Shown here piece after piece: positions 26,985 through 35,857 of a stretch of DNA of 45,506 nucleotides (its first letter is position 1; every line of letters begins with the position of its first letter). Origin of the DNA: Sediminicola sp047612485 (GTDB taxonomy: Bacteria; Bacteroidota; Bacteroidia; Flavobacteriales; Flavobacteriaceae). The stretch lies in assembly GCA_047612485.1 (NCBI GenBank), contig JBLGAT010000014.1, positions 1 to 45,506 of the forward strand, written 5' to 3'. The notes under the pieces are model-generated. The model was given only the letters and a program-made list of their open reading frames with translations. It was not told the origin of the DNA and did no database searches. The position numbers and the translations under genes were made by a program.

Positions 26985-26998
26985 ATCATTAAATAAAC

Positions 26999-27050
26999 AA
27001 AAAAAGGGCTGTTAAAATAAAAGGTTTGTCCTATTATTTAACAGCCCTTT
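26999..27050 (-). terminator. rho-independent terminator after etfA
   Basis: On the minus strand a perfect 14-bp stem, AAAGGGCTGTTAAA (27050-27037) with TTTAACAGCCCTTT (27016-27003), and a 20-base loop are followed by more T residues (down to 26999). It separates etfBA from the bifunctional nuclease gene, whose start is only 15 bases further on. Confidence 0.85.
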
Positions 27051-27072
27051 AAGGGGTACAATTTAACAAAAA

Positions 27073-28041
27073 TTAAGCGTTTTGCACCTTAAATTCTTTT
27101 AATTTTTCGATGAGTTTAGGCACCACTTCAAAAGCATCCCCTACAATTCCGTAGTCGGCAGCTTTAAAAAATGGGGCTTCTGGGTCGGTGTTTATTACCA
27201 CTTTTACCTTAGAGGAGCTTACCCCTGCAAGGTGTTGGATGGCCCCTGAGATACCTATAGCAATATAAAGGTTACTGGCTACGGGTTTTCCTGTTTGTCC
27301 CACATGTTCCCCATGAGGTCTCCAGCCTAAATCGGAAACAGGTTTGGAACAAGCTGTGGCAGCGCCAAGTACTTCGGCCAATTCCTCTATCATTCCCCAG
27401 TTCTCTGGACCTTTTAGACCACGCCCCCCGGAAACAACAATGTCCGCATCGGCTATGGTGGCCTTGCCTACCACCTTGTCAATCTCTGTGGATTTTGTTG
27501 TAAAATCTGCATCGGTGATCGCCGGACTAAAAGCTTCTACCGTGGCCGTTGTCTTGTGTTCCTTAATACCGAAAGCATTATTGGAAACTCCAACGATCTT
27601 GATATCGGTGTTGATTTCGGTATGGGCAAAACCTTTATTACTAAAGGCAGTCCTTTTTACGGTAAATGGGCTTGCACTTTCTGGAGCGGTAACCACATTG
27701 GGTACATATCCGGCCTTTAATTTGGCCGATACAATGGGAGCCAAATATTTGGTATCCGTACTGGAACTTACGACAACCACCTTAGCGCCTTCTTTTTCGG
27801 CGGCCTCGGTAATGGCATGGGCATATGCCTTGGCGTTAAATGCTTTTAAGGTGTCGTTGGTAACGTTCAAAACCTTTGTAACCCCATAATCTCCCAAAAC
27901 CTCAATATTGGGTGAGTTAAAAGAGATGGCCGTAACTGTGGTGCCCAATAACTGAGCAACCTCATAGGCATAGGAAGCAACTTCAAAGGCATTTTTTTTG
28001 AACTTACCGTTTTCTGATTCTGTATATACTAAAACTGACAT
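27073..28041 (-). CDS. etfA: electron transfer flavoprotein subunit alpha
   Basis: EtfA and EtfB form the FAD-containing carrier that takes electrons from acyl-CoA dehydrogenases. The 322-residue protein has the N-terminal MSVLVYTESENGKFKKNA domain and the C-terminal FAD-binding region: VVSGGRGLKGPENWGMIEELAEVLGAA, SDLGWRPHGEHVGQTGK, LYIAIGISGAIQHLAG, and VVINTDPEAPFFKAADYGIVGD. It follows etfB by 68 bases on the same strand, and a terminator follows it. Confidence 0.96.
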   Translation of the reverse strand: MSVLVYTESENGKFKKNAFEVASYAYEVAQLLGTTVTAISFNSPNIEVLGDYGVTKVLNVTNDTLKAFNAKAYAHAITEAAEKEGAKVVVVSSSTDTKYLAPIVSAKLKAGYVPNVVTAPESASPFTVKRTAFSNKGFAHTEINTDIKIVGVSNNAFGIKEHKTTATVEAFSPAITDADFTTKSTEIDKVVGKATIADADIVVSGGRGLKGPENWGMIEELAEVLGAATACSKPVSDLGWRPHGEHVGQTGKPVASNLYIAIGISGAIQHLAGVSSSKVKVVINTDPEAPFFKAADYGIVGDAFEVVPKLIEKLKEFKVQNA

Positions 28042-28109
28042 GTCTTTAATTTTTTGTTGATAAAACTATCGTGGTTGAAAATGAAATTCCTAAATGAAAC
28101 TGAACTGGC

Positions 28110-28856
28110 CTAGATGACCTTGGCTTCGTTATGGAGTAAATTGATCAATTCATCAATGTTGTCCGCGCTGACCAATTTAACCGCTCCTTTTGGGGCTGGT
28201 TTTTCAAATTTTTCATCCTTTGTTGTGGCCATGGCGTCTATTGGCTCCACCACGTTCAATTTTTTTTGACGTGCCATCATGATGCCCCTCATATTCGGAA
28301 TTCGAAGGTCGCTTTCTTCCACCAAACCTTTTTGACCACCTATGATTAAGGGTAGGGAAGTGGAGAGTTTTTCTTTTCCGCCATCTATCTCCCTTGTGGC
28401 TGTTACATTCTCGCCATCAATTTCGAGATTGACACAGGTGTTGATAAAATTCATATCTAAAATAGTTGCCATAATTCCAGGTACCATCCCCCCGTTATAG
28501 TCAATAGATTCCCTTCCTGCAATGACAAGATCGTATCCGCCATTTTTCACAACTTCGGCCAATTGTTGGGCAACATAATAACCATCGGTAGGTTCTGCAT
28601 TCACCCTTATGGCCTCATCTGCTCCAATAGCCAATGCCTTTCTTATCGTAGGCTCCGTATTGGCGCCCCCAACCGTGGCAACATGAACCGTTGCACCCTG
28701 TTTTTCTTTGAACCACATAGCTCTTGTCAGTCCAAATTCGTCATTTGGATTAATGACAAATTGTACCCCATTGGAGTCAAACTTAGTGTCATTATCAGTG
28801 AAATTTATTTTGGAAGTGGTGTCCGGAACATTACTTATACAAACGAGTATTTTCAT
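28110..28856 (-). CDS. etfB: electron transfer flavoprotein subunit beta
   Basis: This is the AMP-binding partner of EtfA. The 248-residue protein shows MKILVCISNVPDTTSKI, VINPNDEFGLTRAM, VHVATVGGANTEPTIRKALAIGADEAIRV, VIAGRESIDYNGGMVPGIMA, and LPLIIGGQKGLVEESDLRIPNMRGIMMARQK, the usual family order. It is first in the etfB-etfA operon, behind a TATCTTTG promoter element, and divergent from the pyruvate dehydrogenase gene. Confidence 0.96.
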   Translation of the reverse strand: MKILVCISNVPDTTSKINFTDNDTKFDSNGVQFVINPNDEFGLTRAMWFKEKQGATVHVATVGGANTEPTIRKALAIGADEAIRVNAEPTDGYYVAQQLAEVVKNGGYDLVIAGRESIDYNGGMVPGIMATILDMNFINTCVNLEIDGENVTATREIDGGKEKLSTSLPLIIGGQKGLVEESDLRIPNMRGIMMARQKKLNVVEPIDAMATTKDEKFEKPAPKGAVKLVSADNIDELINLLHNEAKVI

Positions 28857-28896
28857 TTTGATATATAGTTTTTCTTTTTCTTAAAAATGAATTATC

Positions 28897-28904
28897 CAAA
28901 GATA
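28897..28904 (-). promoter_or_regulatory. -7 promoter element of etfBA (TATCTTTG)
   Basis: On the minus strand TATCTTTG matches TAnnTTTG exactly, 40 bases before the etfB ATG. It lies in the 185-base divergent spacer shared with the E1 beta gene. Confidence 0.5.
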
Positions 28905-28991
28905 GCTAATAAATTATAAATATGTTATGCGTGCATAGCATATTTATTGTTATTTTGATTCTTACTCGGTATTATTTGACATATAATTTCC

Positions 28992-28999
28992 TATTTTTG
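28992..28999 (+). promoter_or_regulatory. -7 promoter element of the E1 beta gene (TATTTTTG)
   Basis: TATTTTTG matches TAnnTTTG exactly, 42 bases before the ATG at 29042. The nearest upstream TTG (28976-28978) is only 13 bases away, so the -33 element is not clear. Confidence 0.5.
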
Positions 29000-29041
29000 C
29001 TTGCGTTTTGAGACAAACAAAAAAACTTTACTCTATTATAC

Positions 29042-30019
29042 ATGAGAACAATACAATTTAGAGAAGCCATAGCCGAGGCGATGTCCGAGGAAATGAGACG
29101 GGATGAGACCATTTATTTAATGGGTGAAGAAGTTGCCGAATATAACGGAGCATATAAGGCTTCTAAGGGAATGTTGGACGAATTTGGTCCAGATAGGGTG
29201 ATTGATACCCCCATTTCTGAATTGGGTTTTGCTGGTATAGGAGTTGGGTCTGCCATGGGCGGTAACAGGCCTATTATTGAATTCATGACCTTTAACTTTG
29301 CTTTGGTAGGTATTGACCAAATTATTAGCAACGCAGCAAAAATCAGACAAATGTCTGGCGGACAGTTCAATTGCCCCATCGTTTTTAGGGGGCCTACAGG
29401 TTCTGCCGGTCAGTTGGGAGCAACGCACTCGCAAGCATTCGAGAGTTGGTTTGCCAATTGTCCCGGTTTAAAAGTGGTTGTGCCATCCAATCCTTATGAT
29501 GCAAAAGGGCTATTAAAGGCTGCCATCAGGGATGATGATCCAGTTATTTTTATGGAATCGGAACAAATGTATGGGGATAAGGGACAAGCTCCAGATGGAG
29601 AATATATCATTCCTTTAGGAGTGGCAGAAATAAAAAGAGAAGGTAAGGATGTTACCATTGTATCTTTTGGTAAAATAATCAAGGAAGCTTACAAAGCTGC
29701 CGATGAATTGGAAAAAGAAGGGATCAGTTGCGAAATTATAGATTTGCGCACTGTGCGTCCTATGGATCATGATACTATTTTGAAATCTGTGAAAAAGACC
29801 AACAGATTGGTTATTTTAGAGGAAGCGTGGCCATTTGGAAACGTTGCAACAGAAATTACTTATCAGGTACAATTCCAAGCGTTTGATTATTTGGATGCGC
29901 CCATCGTTAAAATTAATACTGCCGATACTCCGGCGCCTTATTCTCCAGTTTTATTGGAAGAATGGTTGCCAAATTATAAAGATGTGATCAAGGCAGTTAA
30001 AAAAGTGTTATATAAATAA
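29042..30019 (+). CDS. pdhB: pyruvate dehydrogenase complex E1 component, beta subunit
   Basis: The 325-residue protein is a transketolase-like E1 beta subunit of 2-oxo acid dehydrogenases. It shows REAIAEAMSEEMRRDETIYLMGEEVAEYNGAYKASKGM, RVIDTPISELGFAGIGVGSAMGG, FRGPTGSAGQLGATHSQAFESWF, SNPYDAKGLLKAAIRDDDPVIFMES, and LEEAWPFGNVATEI. The match favours pyruvate dehydrogenase, but branched-chain E1 beta is very similar. No alpha subunit, E2 or E3 gene is adjacent, so the partner must be encoded elsewhere. A strong terminator follows directly. Confidence 0.92.
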   Translation: MRTIQFREAIAEAMSEEMRRDETIYLMGEEVAEYNGAYKASKGMLDEFGPDRVIDTPISELGFAGIGVGSAMGGNRPIIEFMTFNFALVGIDQIISNAAKIRQMSGGQFNCPIVFRGPTGSAGQLGATHSQAFESWFANCPGLKVVVPSNPYDAKGLLKAAIRDDDPVIFMESEQMYGDKGQAPDGEYIIPLGVAEIKREGKDVTIVSFGKIIKEAYKAADELEKEGISCEIIDLRTVRPMDHDTILKSVKKTNRLVILEEAWPFGNVATEITYQVQFQAFDYLDAPIVKINTADTPAPYSPVLLEEWLPNYKDVIKAVKKVLYK

Positions 30020-30045
30020 ATAACATTATTATGTTAAGGTAGTTT

Positions 30046-30077
30046 AGCTTTGCCGACCAAGTGTCGGCAAAGCTTTT
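30046..30077 (+). terminator. rho-independent terminator after pdhB
   Basis: AGCTTTGCCGA (30046-30056) pairs perfectly with TCGGCAAAGCT (30064-30074), leaving a 7-base loop and a following T run. It shows that pdhB is monocistronic. Confidence 0.9.
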
Positions 30078-30178
30078 GTGTTAAAATAGGGTATTGTGCA
30101 TGTCATTGCATTAAAGCCAAAACACAAATGCTTTCGGGGGTCAACATTCATGGTTCCTGATAACAATTTATATGCTTC

Positions 30179-32671
30179 ATGAAAAGAATTTTTTTAGTTC
30201 TGTTTTTACTTTCTTATTTCTGGTCTGGCGCACAAACCAAGGTTAGTGGTGTTGTAGTAGATGAAACAGGGGAGCCAGTAGCCTTTGCCAATGTGTTGTT
30301 CAAGAACTCGTCCCAGGGGACCATCACCAATGATAACGGTAGGTTTTATATGGAGTCCGAAGAGACCTATAACACTTTGCTTATTTCCTTTATGGGATAT
30401 AATAAATTGGAACTTCCCCTGCCGTCAAAAATCAATTATGATATAAAAGCGGTTTTATTGGAGTCCAGTGAACAGTTGGATGAAGTTGTGGTCTATGTGG
30501 GCAAGCAATCCAAAAAAAATAACCCTGCCATAGATATCCTTAAAAAAATCTGGGCCAAGAAACGGGAGAATGGCGTTAGCAAGTTTAAACAATACCAATA
30601 TGATAAATATGAAAAGGTAGAGTTTGATCTCAATACCATAGATAGTGCGCTTATCAAAAGCAAGCTCTTTAGAGGAATGGAATTTGTGTTCGAAGATTTG
30701 GACACATCTAGGATAACGGGTAAGACCTATTTGCCCATATTCTTAAATGAGACCTTTTCCAAAGTCTATGGAGATAACAAATTGACGGAGACAAAGGAAG
30801 CTATCCTTGGCAACAAAAACTCTGGATTCAGCAACAACCAAGCTCTGATAGCCTTTGTGAAGGATTTGTATTCGGAATATAACATTTATGACAACTATTT
30901 AAAATTTTTCGACAAGAGTTTTACAAGTCCTCTATCTAAGACAGGGGTAGACACCTATAACTATGTTTTGTCGGACAGTGCTTTTATTGATAACAAATGG
31001 TGCTACAATATCATTTATTATCCAAGGCGTAAGAACGAACTGACCTTCAAAGGCGATTTTTGGGTGAACGATACCACCTTTGCCATCAAAAAAATTAATT
31101 TGGAAGTAACCCGAAGTGCCAACATCAATTGGGTTAAGGATATCTATATAGAGCAGGAATTTGAAGTGTTGAACGATTCTGTGTTTCTACTAAAACGGGA
31201 CTATATGCTCAGTGATTTTAGTTTGAGCAAAAAGGAGAAAGCGAGAGGGGTATACGGAAAAAGGACCACTGTGTACAATAATTATATGTTCGATATTCCT
31301 AAACCAAGAGATTTCTATAAGGTGGATGCCAACCAGTTTGACCCATCGGTCTTTGAAAAAGAAGACAGTTTTTGGAGCGAAAACAGATTGGAGCCATTGA
31401 ATACAGATGAAAAAGGGATCTATCAATTGTTGGATACCTTGCGTACCGTTCCCAAGTTTAAAACCATTTATAATGCAGTAAGCATTTTGAATTCCGGTTA
31501 TGTGGAAATCGACAAATGGAATGTGGACATTGGGAGTGTTTTCGGTGCTTTTGGATACAACGAGGCCGAAGGTGTGAGGCTGCGTGTAGGTGCTAGGACC
31601 TATTTTGGGCAAAACGATCCTTGGCGTTTGGAAGGGTATGTGGCATATGGTTTTGGCGATCAAAAATTTAAACACGGGTTTTCGGCAAAGTGGTTGGTAG
31701 ATAAGAAAAGCAGGTTGATCTTTTCAGGGGGTAATCGTCGTGATGTGGAACAATTGGGCTTAAGTCTAACGGCGACTAACGATGTTTTGGGAAGGAGTAT
31801 TGCTTCCTCTTCTGTATTGACCGTAGGCTCCAACAATAGACTTACCAATATAAACCTTTCCGCTTTTTTTGTGGAAATGGAGCCCATCACCAATTTTAGA
31901 ATTGGACTTGGATCTACCTTTAGAGCTTTGAGCTCCGCCCTACCCAACGAATTTAGTCTGGACTATGTCGATCCCTCGTCCCCTGCGGGAATTTCTTCGG
32001 AGATAAAGCAATTTGATGTCAATGCCCTAGTGATCTATACTCCGGGAAAGAGAACAATAGGATATGGGGTGGAAAGGCGAAATATCAATGACGACTATAG
32101 TACCCTGTTGCTAAATTATACCAAGGGTGTGGAAGGGTTTCTAGGAAGTGATTTTAACTACGATAAACTCCAATTTTCCTATAGCCAGCCATGGCAATTG
32201 GGTTGGGGAAGGTTGTTGAGTACCGTGGAATTGGGGAAAACTTTTGGGGAAGTTCCATTGGGCCTATTAAATGTGATCCCGGGAAACCAGACCCTGTTCT
32301 CAATTTACAATACGTTTCCCAACTTGGATTTTTATGAATTTGTGACAGATACCTATGCAGCTGTACATTTGGAACATAACTTTAATGGTAGGTTGTTTTC
32401 CAGAATACCATTTATGAGAAAGCTAAATTTAAGGGAAATAGTAGGTGTAAGAGGAGTTTGGGGAGACCTGTCCGATGCCAATATTGCGTTGAGTAGCCCT
32501 ACCAATATTCCGTTAATGGCTCCAAATGATAAGATGTATTGGGAATACTCCTTAGGGGTAGGGAACATTTTTAGAATATTAAGAATCGATTTTAATTTTA
32601 GAGGAAATTACTTGGAAAATCCCGATGCGAGGACTTTTAGTGTTACCGGTTCATTTGGGTTTAGTTTTTAG
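30179..32671 (+). CDS. DUF5686 and carboxypeptidase-regulatory-like domain outer-membrane protein
   Basis: The 830-residue protein begins with a signal peptide (MKRIFLVLFLLSYFWSGAQ). A CarboxypepD_reg-like beta-sandwich follows (about residues 20-105: VSGVVVDETGEPVAFANVLFKNSSQGTITNDNGRF, ISFMGYNKLELPL, EQLDEVVVY). The rest is a long beta-rich DUF5686 region ending in FSVTGSFGFSF, with the terminal Phe of an outer-membrane barrel. It is common in Bacteroidota, with no experimentally defined role that I can name. It appears monocistronic. Confidence 0.9.
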   Translation: MKRIFLVLFLLSYFWSGAQTKVSGVVVDETGEPVAFANVLFKNSSQGTITNDNGRFYMESEETYNTLLISFMGYNKLELPLPSKINYDIKAVLLESSEQLDEVVVYVGKQSKKNNPAIDILKKIWAKKRENGVSKFKQYQYDKYEKVEFDLNTIDSALIKSKLFRGMEFVFEDLDTSRITGKTYLPIFLNETFSKVYGDNKLTETKEAILGNKNSGFSNNQALIAFVKDLYSEYNIYDNYLKFFDKSFTSPLSKTGVDTYNYVLSDSAFIDNKWCYNIIYYPRRKNELTFKGDFWVNDTTFAIKKINLEVTRSANINWVKDIYIEQEFEVLNDSVFLLKRDYMLSDFSLSKKEKARGVYGKRTTVYNNYMFDIPKPRDFYKVDANQFDPSVFEKEDSFWSENRLEPLNTDEKGIYQLLDTLRTVPKFKTIYNAVSILNSGYVEIDKWNVDIGSVFGAFGYNEAEGVRLRVGARTYFGQNDPWRLEGYVAYGFGDQKFKHGFSAKWLVDKKSRLIFSGGNRRDVEQLGLSLTATNDVLGRSIASSSVLTVGSNNRLTNINLSAFFVEMEPITNFRIGLGSTFRALSSALPNEFSLDYVDPSSPAGISSEIKQFDVNALVIYTPGKRTIGYGVERRNINDDYSTLLLNYTKGVEGFLGSDFNYDKLQFSYSQPWQLGWGRLLSTVELGKTFGEVPLGLLNVIPGNQTLFSIYNTFPNLDFYEFVTDTYAAVHLEHNFNGRLFSRIPFMRKLNLREIVGVRGVWGDLSDANIALSSPTNIPLMAPNDKMYWEYSLGVGNIFRILRIDFNFRGNYLENPDARTFSVTGSFGFSF

Positions 32672-32723
32672 TAACAAATAGGCCATGTTGCCTTTTTTCT
32701 AAGGCCTACTGGTTTTTTTCAAT

Positions 32724-32731
32724 TATATTTG
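32724..32731 (+). promoter_or_regulatory. -7 promoter element of ppa (TATATTTG)
   Basis: TATATTTG matches TAnnTTTG exactly and ends 19 bases before the ppa ATG at 32751. Confidence 0.55.
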
Positions 32732-32750
32732 CACCACAATTTAATAAAAC

Positions 32751-33278
32751 ATGAGTACAGAAGAAATAACATCGTTTGATGTTCTTATTGAAATCCCAAA
32801 AGGGAGCAGAAACAAATACGAGTATGATTTTAAATTGAAGAAAGTTCGTTACGATCGAATGATTTTTTCTTCAATGATGTATCCAGCGGATTATGGGTTT
32901 ATCCCAGAAACACTTGCCTTGGATGGAGATCCATTGGATGTTTTGGTCTTGGTAACAGAACCTACATTTCCAGGATGTGTAATGGAAGTGAAGCCTATTG
33001 GGGTTTTTCACATGACCGATGAGAAGGGTCCTGATGAAAAAGTGATCTGTGTTCCTATTTCAGATCCTATTTGGAACAAAGTAAATGATTTAAAAGAATT
33101 AAACCCACACCTTATTAAGGAGATAGAGCATTTCTTTAAGGTCTATAAGGATCTGGAAAAGAAAAAAGTTGACGTTGGTGGTTGGGGAGATGTCAATGAA
33201 GCCAAGGAAATAGTGGTTAAATGTATTCAGCGTTTTGCAGATAGTGATGTGCCTTTTAGGGATGTTACGATTACCTAG
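32751..33278 (+). CDS. ppa: soluble inorganic pyrophosphatase (family I)
   Basis: The enzyme hydrolyses pyrophosphate from biosynthetic reactions in the cytoplasm. The 175-residue protein has EIPKGSRNKYEYD, YPADYGFIPETLALDGDPLDVLVL (metal ligands D58, D60 and D63), and KVYKDLEKKKVDVGGWGDV. Length is standard. It lies directly upstream of the membrane pyrophosphatase gene, but a terminator between them implies separate transcription. Confidence 0.97.
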   Translation: MSTEEITSFDVLIEIPKGSRNKYEYDFKLKKVRYDRMIFSSMMYPADYGFIPETLALDGDPLDVLVLVTEPTFPGCVMEVKPIGVFHMTDEKGPDEKVICVPISDPIWNKVNDLKELNPHLIKEIEHFFKVYKDLEKKKVDVGGWGDVNEAKEIVVKCIQRFADSDVPFRDVTIT

Positions 33279-33306
33279 AAAAAATTCATAACAATTTTTA
33301 TCATAT

Positions 33307-33339
33307 AAGCAATATTCTTAAGGGAATATTGCTTTTTTT
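33307..33339 (+). terminator. rho-independent terminator between ppa and hppA
   Basis: AAGCAATATTC (33307-33317) pairs with GAATATTGCTT (33324-33334) around a 6-base loop, with further T residues after it. Confidence 0.9.
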
Positions 33340-33393
33340 ATTTCTATTTGATTTTACTACTTTAGTCCGGCAAAAAATATAACAGACAAACGA

Positions 33394-35778
33394 ATGGATT
33401 CAATTATGATTTATGTGCCGATTATCATGGCAATCATCGGGCTTCTTTTTATGTGGATAAAAAGAGCCTGGGTTTTAAAACAAGACGCTGGAGATGGAAA
33501 GATGAAAGAGATTTCCGATTACATTTATGAAGGCGCACTAGCTTTTCTCAAAGCGGAATACAAATTACTGACATTCTTTGTCATTGGGGCCAGTATTGCA
33601 TTGGCCGTAGTTTCATTTATTGTTCCTACAACGCATATCTTAATTGTGGTAGCCTTTGTTTTTGGAGCATTTTTCTCTGCTTTGGCGGGAAACATGGGAA
33701 TGAAGATTGCTACCAAGACAAACGTTAGAACTACCCAAGCTGCTAGAACCAGTTTGCCACAGGCCTTAAAAGTTGCCTTTGGTGGTGGTACCGTTATGGG
33801 ATTGGGAGTAGCCGGATTGGCGGTTTTAGGACTTACAACTTTCTTTATTATACTGTTTCATTTCTTTATGGACGGTACTTGGACCTCTACGGAGGATATG
33901 ACCATTGTACTCGAAACATTGGCCGGTTTCTCTTTGGGGGCTGAGTCCATTGCCCTTTTTGCCCGTGTTGGTGGAGGTATTTATACCAAAGCGGCCGATG
34001 TTGGCGCGGATTTGGTAGGAAAGGTAGAAGCGGGAATTCCAGAAGACGACCCACGTAATCCTGCAACTATTGCGGATAACGTTGGAGACAACGTTGGTGA
34101 TGTCGCAGGAATGGGTGCAGATTTATTTGGTTCCTATGTGGCGACTGTTCTTGCAGCCATGGTTCTTGGGAATTATGTCATCAAGGACATGGGTGGAAAT
34201 ATCCAAGATGCTTTTGGAGGTATAGGTCCTATATTATTACCGATGACCATTGCCGGTTTTGGGATTTTATTTTCCATCATCGGGACCATGTTGGTAAAAA
34301 TTAAAAGTAATGATGCCAAAGAGGGCCAAGTGCAAAGAGCTTTGAATATTGGCAACTGGGTGTCTATAGCCCTGACTCTTGTTACTTGTTATGTTTTGGT
34401 AAAATATATGTTACCGGAAACCATGAAAATGGAATTTTTCGGGGAAGGATTAAAAGATATTTCCTCTATGAGGGTGTTTTATGCTACCGTAGTTGGTTTG
34501 GCCGTGGGTGGGATTATTTCATCTATAACGGAATACTATACTGGTCTGGGAACTAAACCAGTTTTGGCCATCGTTCAAAAATCAAGTACCGGAGCCGGGA
34601 CCAATGTTATTGCTGGATTGGCAACAGGGATGATCTCCACTTTTCCAACGGTATTGATATTTGCCGCGGCCATTTGGGCATCTTATGCTTTCGCAGGATT
34701 TTACGGGGTTGCTTTGGCAGCATCCGCTATGATGGCCACCACTGCCATGCAATTGGCCATTGATGCCTTTGGGCCTATTTCCGATAATGCCGGAGGTATT
34801 GCTGAAATGAGCGAACTTCCTAAAGAAGTACGTACACGAACCGACATATTGGATTCTGTGGGGAATACAACAGCTGCTACGGGTAAAGGTTTTGCCATTG
34901 CATCCGCAGCCTTGACTTCCTTGGCTCTGTTCGCTGCCTATGTTACCTTTACGGGGATTGATGGTATCAATATATTTAAGGCACCTGTTTTGGCCATGCT
35001 GTTTGTGGGAGGGATGATCCCAGTGGTCTTCTCAGCCTTGGCTATGAACTCTGTAGGAAAGGCAGCCATGGATATGGTTAACGAGGTGCGTAGACAGTTC
35101 AAGGAGATTCCGGGAATTTTGGAAGGTACCGGTAAACCTGAATATGGTAAGTGTGTGGAAATATCCACTAAAGCAGCATTGCGTGAAATGATGTTGCCAG
35201 GGATCTTGACCATAGGTTTCCCAATTGCTATTGTGATACTTGGGAAACTAGTTTATTCTGACAATGATCAATTGACTGCAGAAATGCTTGGGGGTTATAT
35301 GGCGGGTGTTACGGTATCTGGCGTGTTATGGGCTATTTTCCAGAACAATGCAGGTGGTGCTTGGGACAATGCCAAGAAATCTTTTGAAGCTGGGGTTGAA
35401 ATCAACGGAGAAATGACCTATAAAGGTTCAGATGCCCATAAGGCTGCCGTAACCGGTGATACAGTTGGGGATCCATTTAAGGATACTTCAGGTCCATCCA
35501 TGAATATTTTGATCAAGCTGACCTGTTTGATAGGGTTGGTCATCGCTCCAATTTTAGGAGGCCATGCTGTTGAAAGCGGGGTTGCACAAGAAAGACAGGA
35601 GATCCGTGTAGAAATGATGATGATGGACAATGATGCAGCAGAGGCAGTCGTTAGTTATACCACCATAGTGAATGGTGAAGAAGTGATCGAAGAAAAGAAG
35701 TTCGTGGGAACTGCAGAAGAAGTAAAGGCCCAAGTGGAGGACTTTAGAGGTAATGTAAAGGTTCAAATAGAACAATAG
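33394..35778 (+). CDS. hppA: K+-type membrane-bound ion-translocating pyrophosphatase
   Basis: This enzyme couples pyrophosphate hydrolysis to pumping H+ or Na+ across the inner membrane. The 794-residue protein has about 16 membrane helices and the family signatures LFARVGGGIYTKAADVGADL and NVGDNVGDVAGMGADLFGS. In VGNTTAATGKGFAIASA the Ala after NTT suggests the K+-dependent class; K+-independent enzymes have Lys there. In helix 6, GADLFGSYVATVLAA lacks the Glu found in either common position, while helix 5 has E184 in LGAESIALFA where many members have Ser. A ~75-residue soluble, acidic tail follows the last helix. Ion specificity cannot be fixed from sequence. Confidence 0.95.
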   Translation: MDSIMIYVPIIMAIIGLLFMWIKRAWVLKQDAGDGKMKEISDYIYEGALAFLKAEYKLLTFFVIGASIALAVVSFIVPTTHILIVVAFVFGAFFSALAGNMGMKIATKTNVRTTQAARTSLPQALKVAFGGGTVMGLGVAGLAVLGLTTFFIILFHFFMDGTWTSTEDMTIVLETLAGFSLGAESIALFARVGGGIYTKAADVGADLVGKVEAGIPEDDPRNPATIADNVGDNVGDVAGMGADLFGSYVATVLAAMVLGNYVIKDMGGNIQDAFGGIGPILLPMTIAGFGILFSIIGTMLVKIKSNDAKEGQVQRALNIGNWVSIALTLVTCYVLVKYMLPETMKMEFFGEGLKDISSMRVFYATVVGLAVGGIISSITEYYTGLGTKPVLAIVQKSSTGAGTNVIAGLATGMISTFPTVLIFAAAIWASYAFAGFYGVALAASAMMATTAMQLAIDAFGPISDNAGGIAEMSELPKEVRTRTDILDSVGNTTAATGKGFAIASAALTSLALFAAYVTFTGIDGINIFKAPVLAMLFVGGMIPVVFSALAMNSVGKAAMDMVNEVRRQFKEIPGILEGTGKPEYGKCVEISTKAALREMMLPGILTIGFPIAIVILGKLVYSDNDQLTAEMLGGYMAGVTVSGVLWAIFQNNAGGAWDNAKKSFEAGVEINGEMTYKGSDAHKAAVTGDTVGDPFKDTSGPSMNILIKLTCLIGLVIAPILGGHAVESGVAQERQEIRVEMMMMDNDAAEAVVSYTTIVNGEEVIEEKKFVGTAEEVKAQVEDFRGNVKVQIEQ

Positions 35779-35803
35779 AAATAGGGGAATTCACCTAAAA
35801 AGT

Positions 35804-35836
35804 AAAAGCCGCCCATGTTTGTATGGGCGGCTTTTT
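35804..35836. terminator. bidirectional terminator between hppA and the deoxynucleoside kinase gene
   Basis: AAAAGCCGCCCAT (35804-35816) pairs with ATGGGCGGCTTTT (35823-35835) around a 6-base loop. It has A residues on one side and T residues on the other, so it can terminate both convergent genes. Confidence 0.93.
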
Positions 35837-35857
35837 ATATTCTAACGGTCTTGGTTT

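Noticed and set aside
27344..27889. 181-codon open frame on the plus strand
   Set aside because: It is antisense to the whole middle of etfA, which has clear family motifs. The product has no recognisable domain.
28929..28937. GCGTGCATA shared by the etfB/pdhB spacer and the DUF2061 promoter region (45111-45119)
   Set aside because: A nine-base match in 45 kb is weak, its position relative to the promoters differs, and no further similarity surrounds it.
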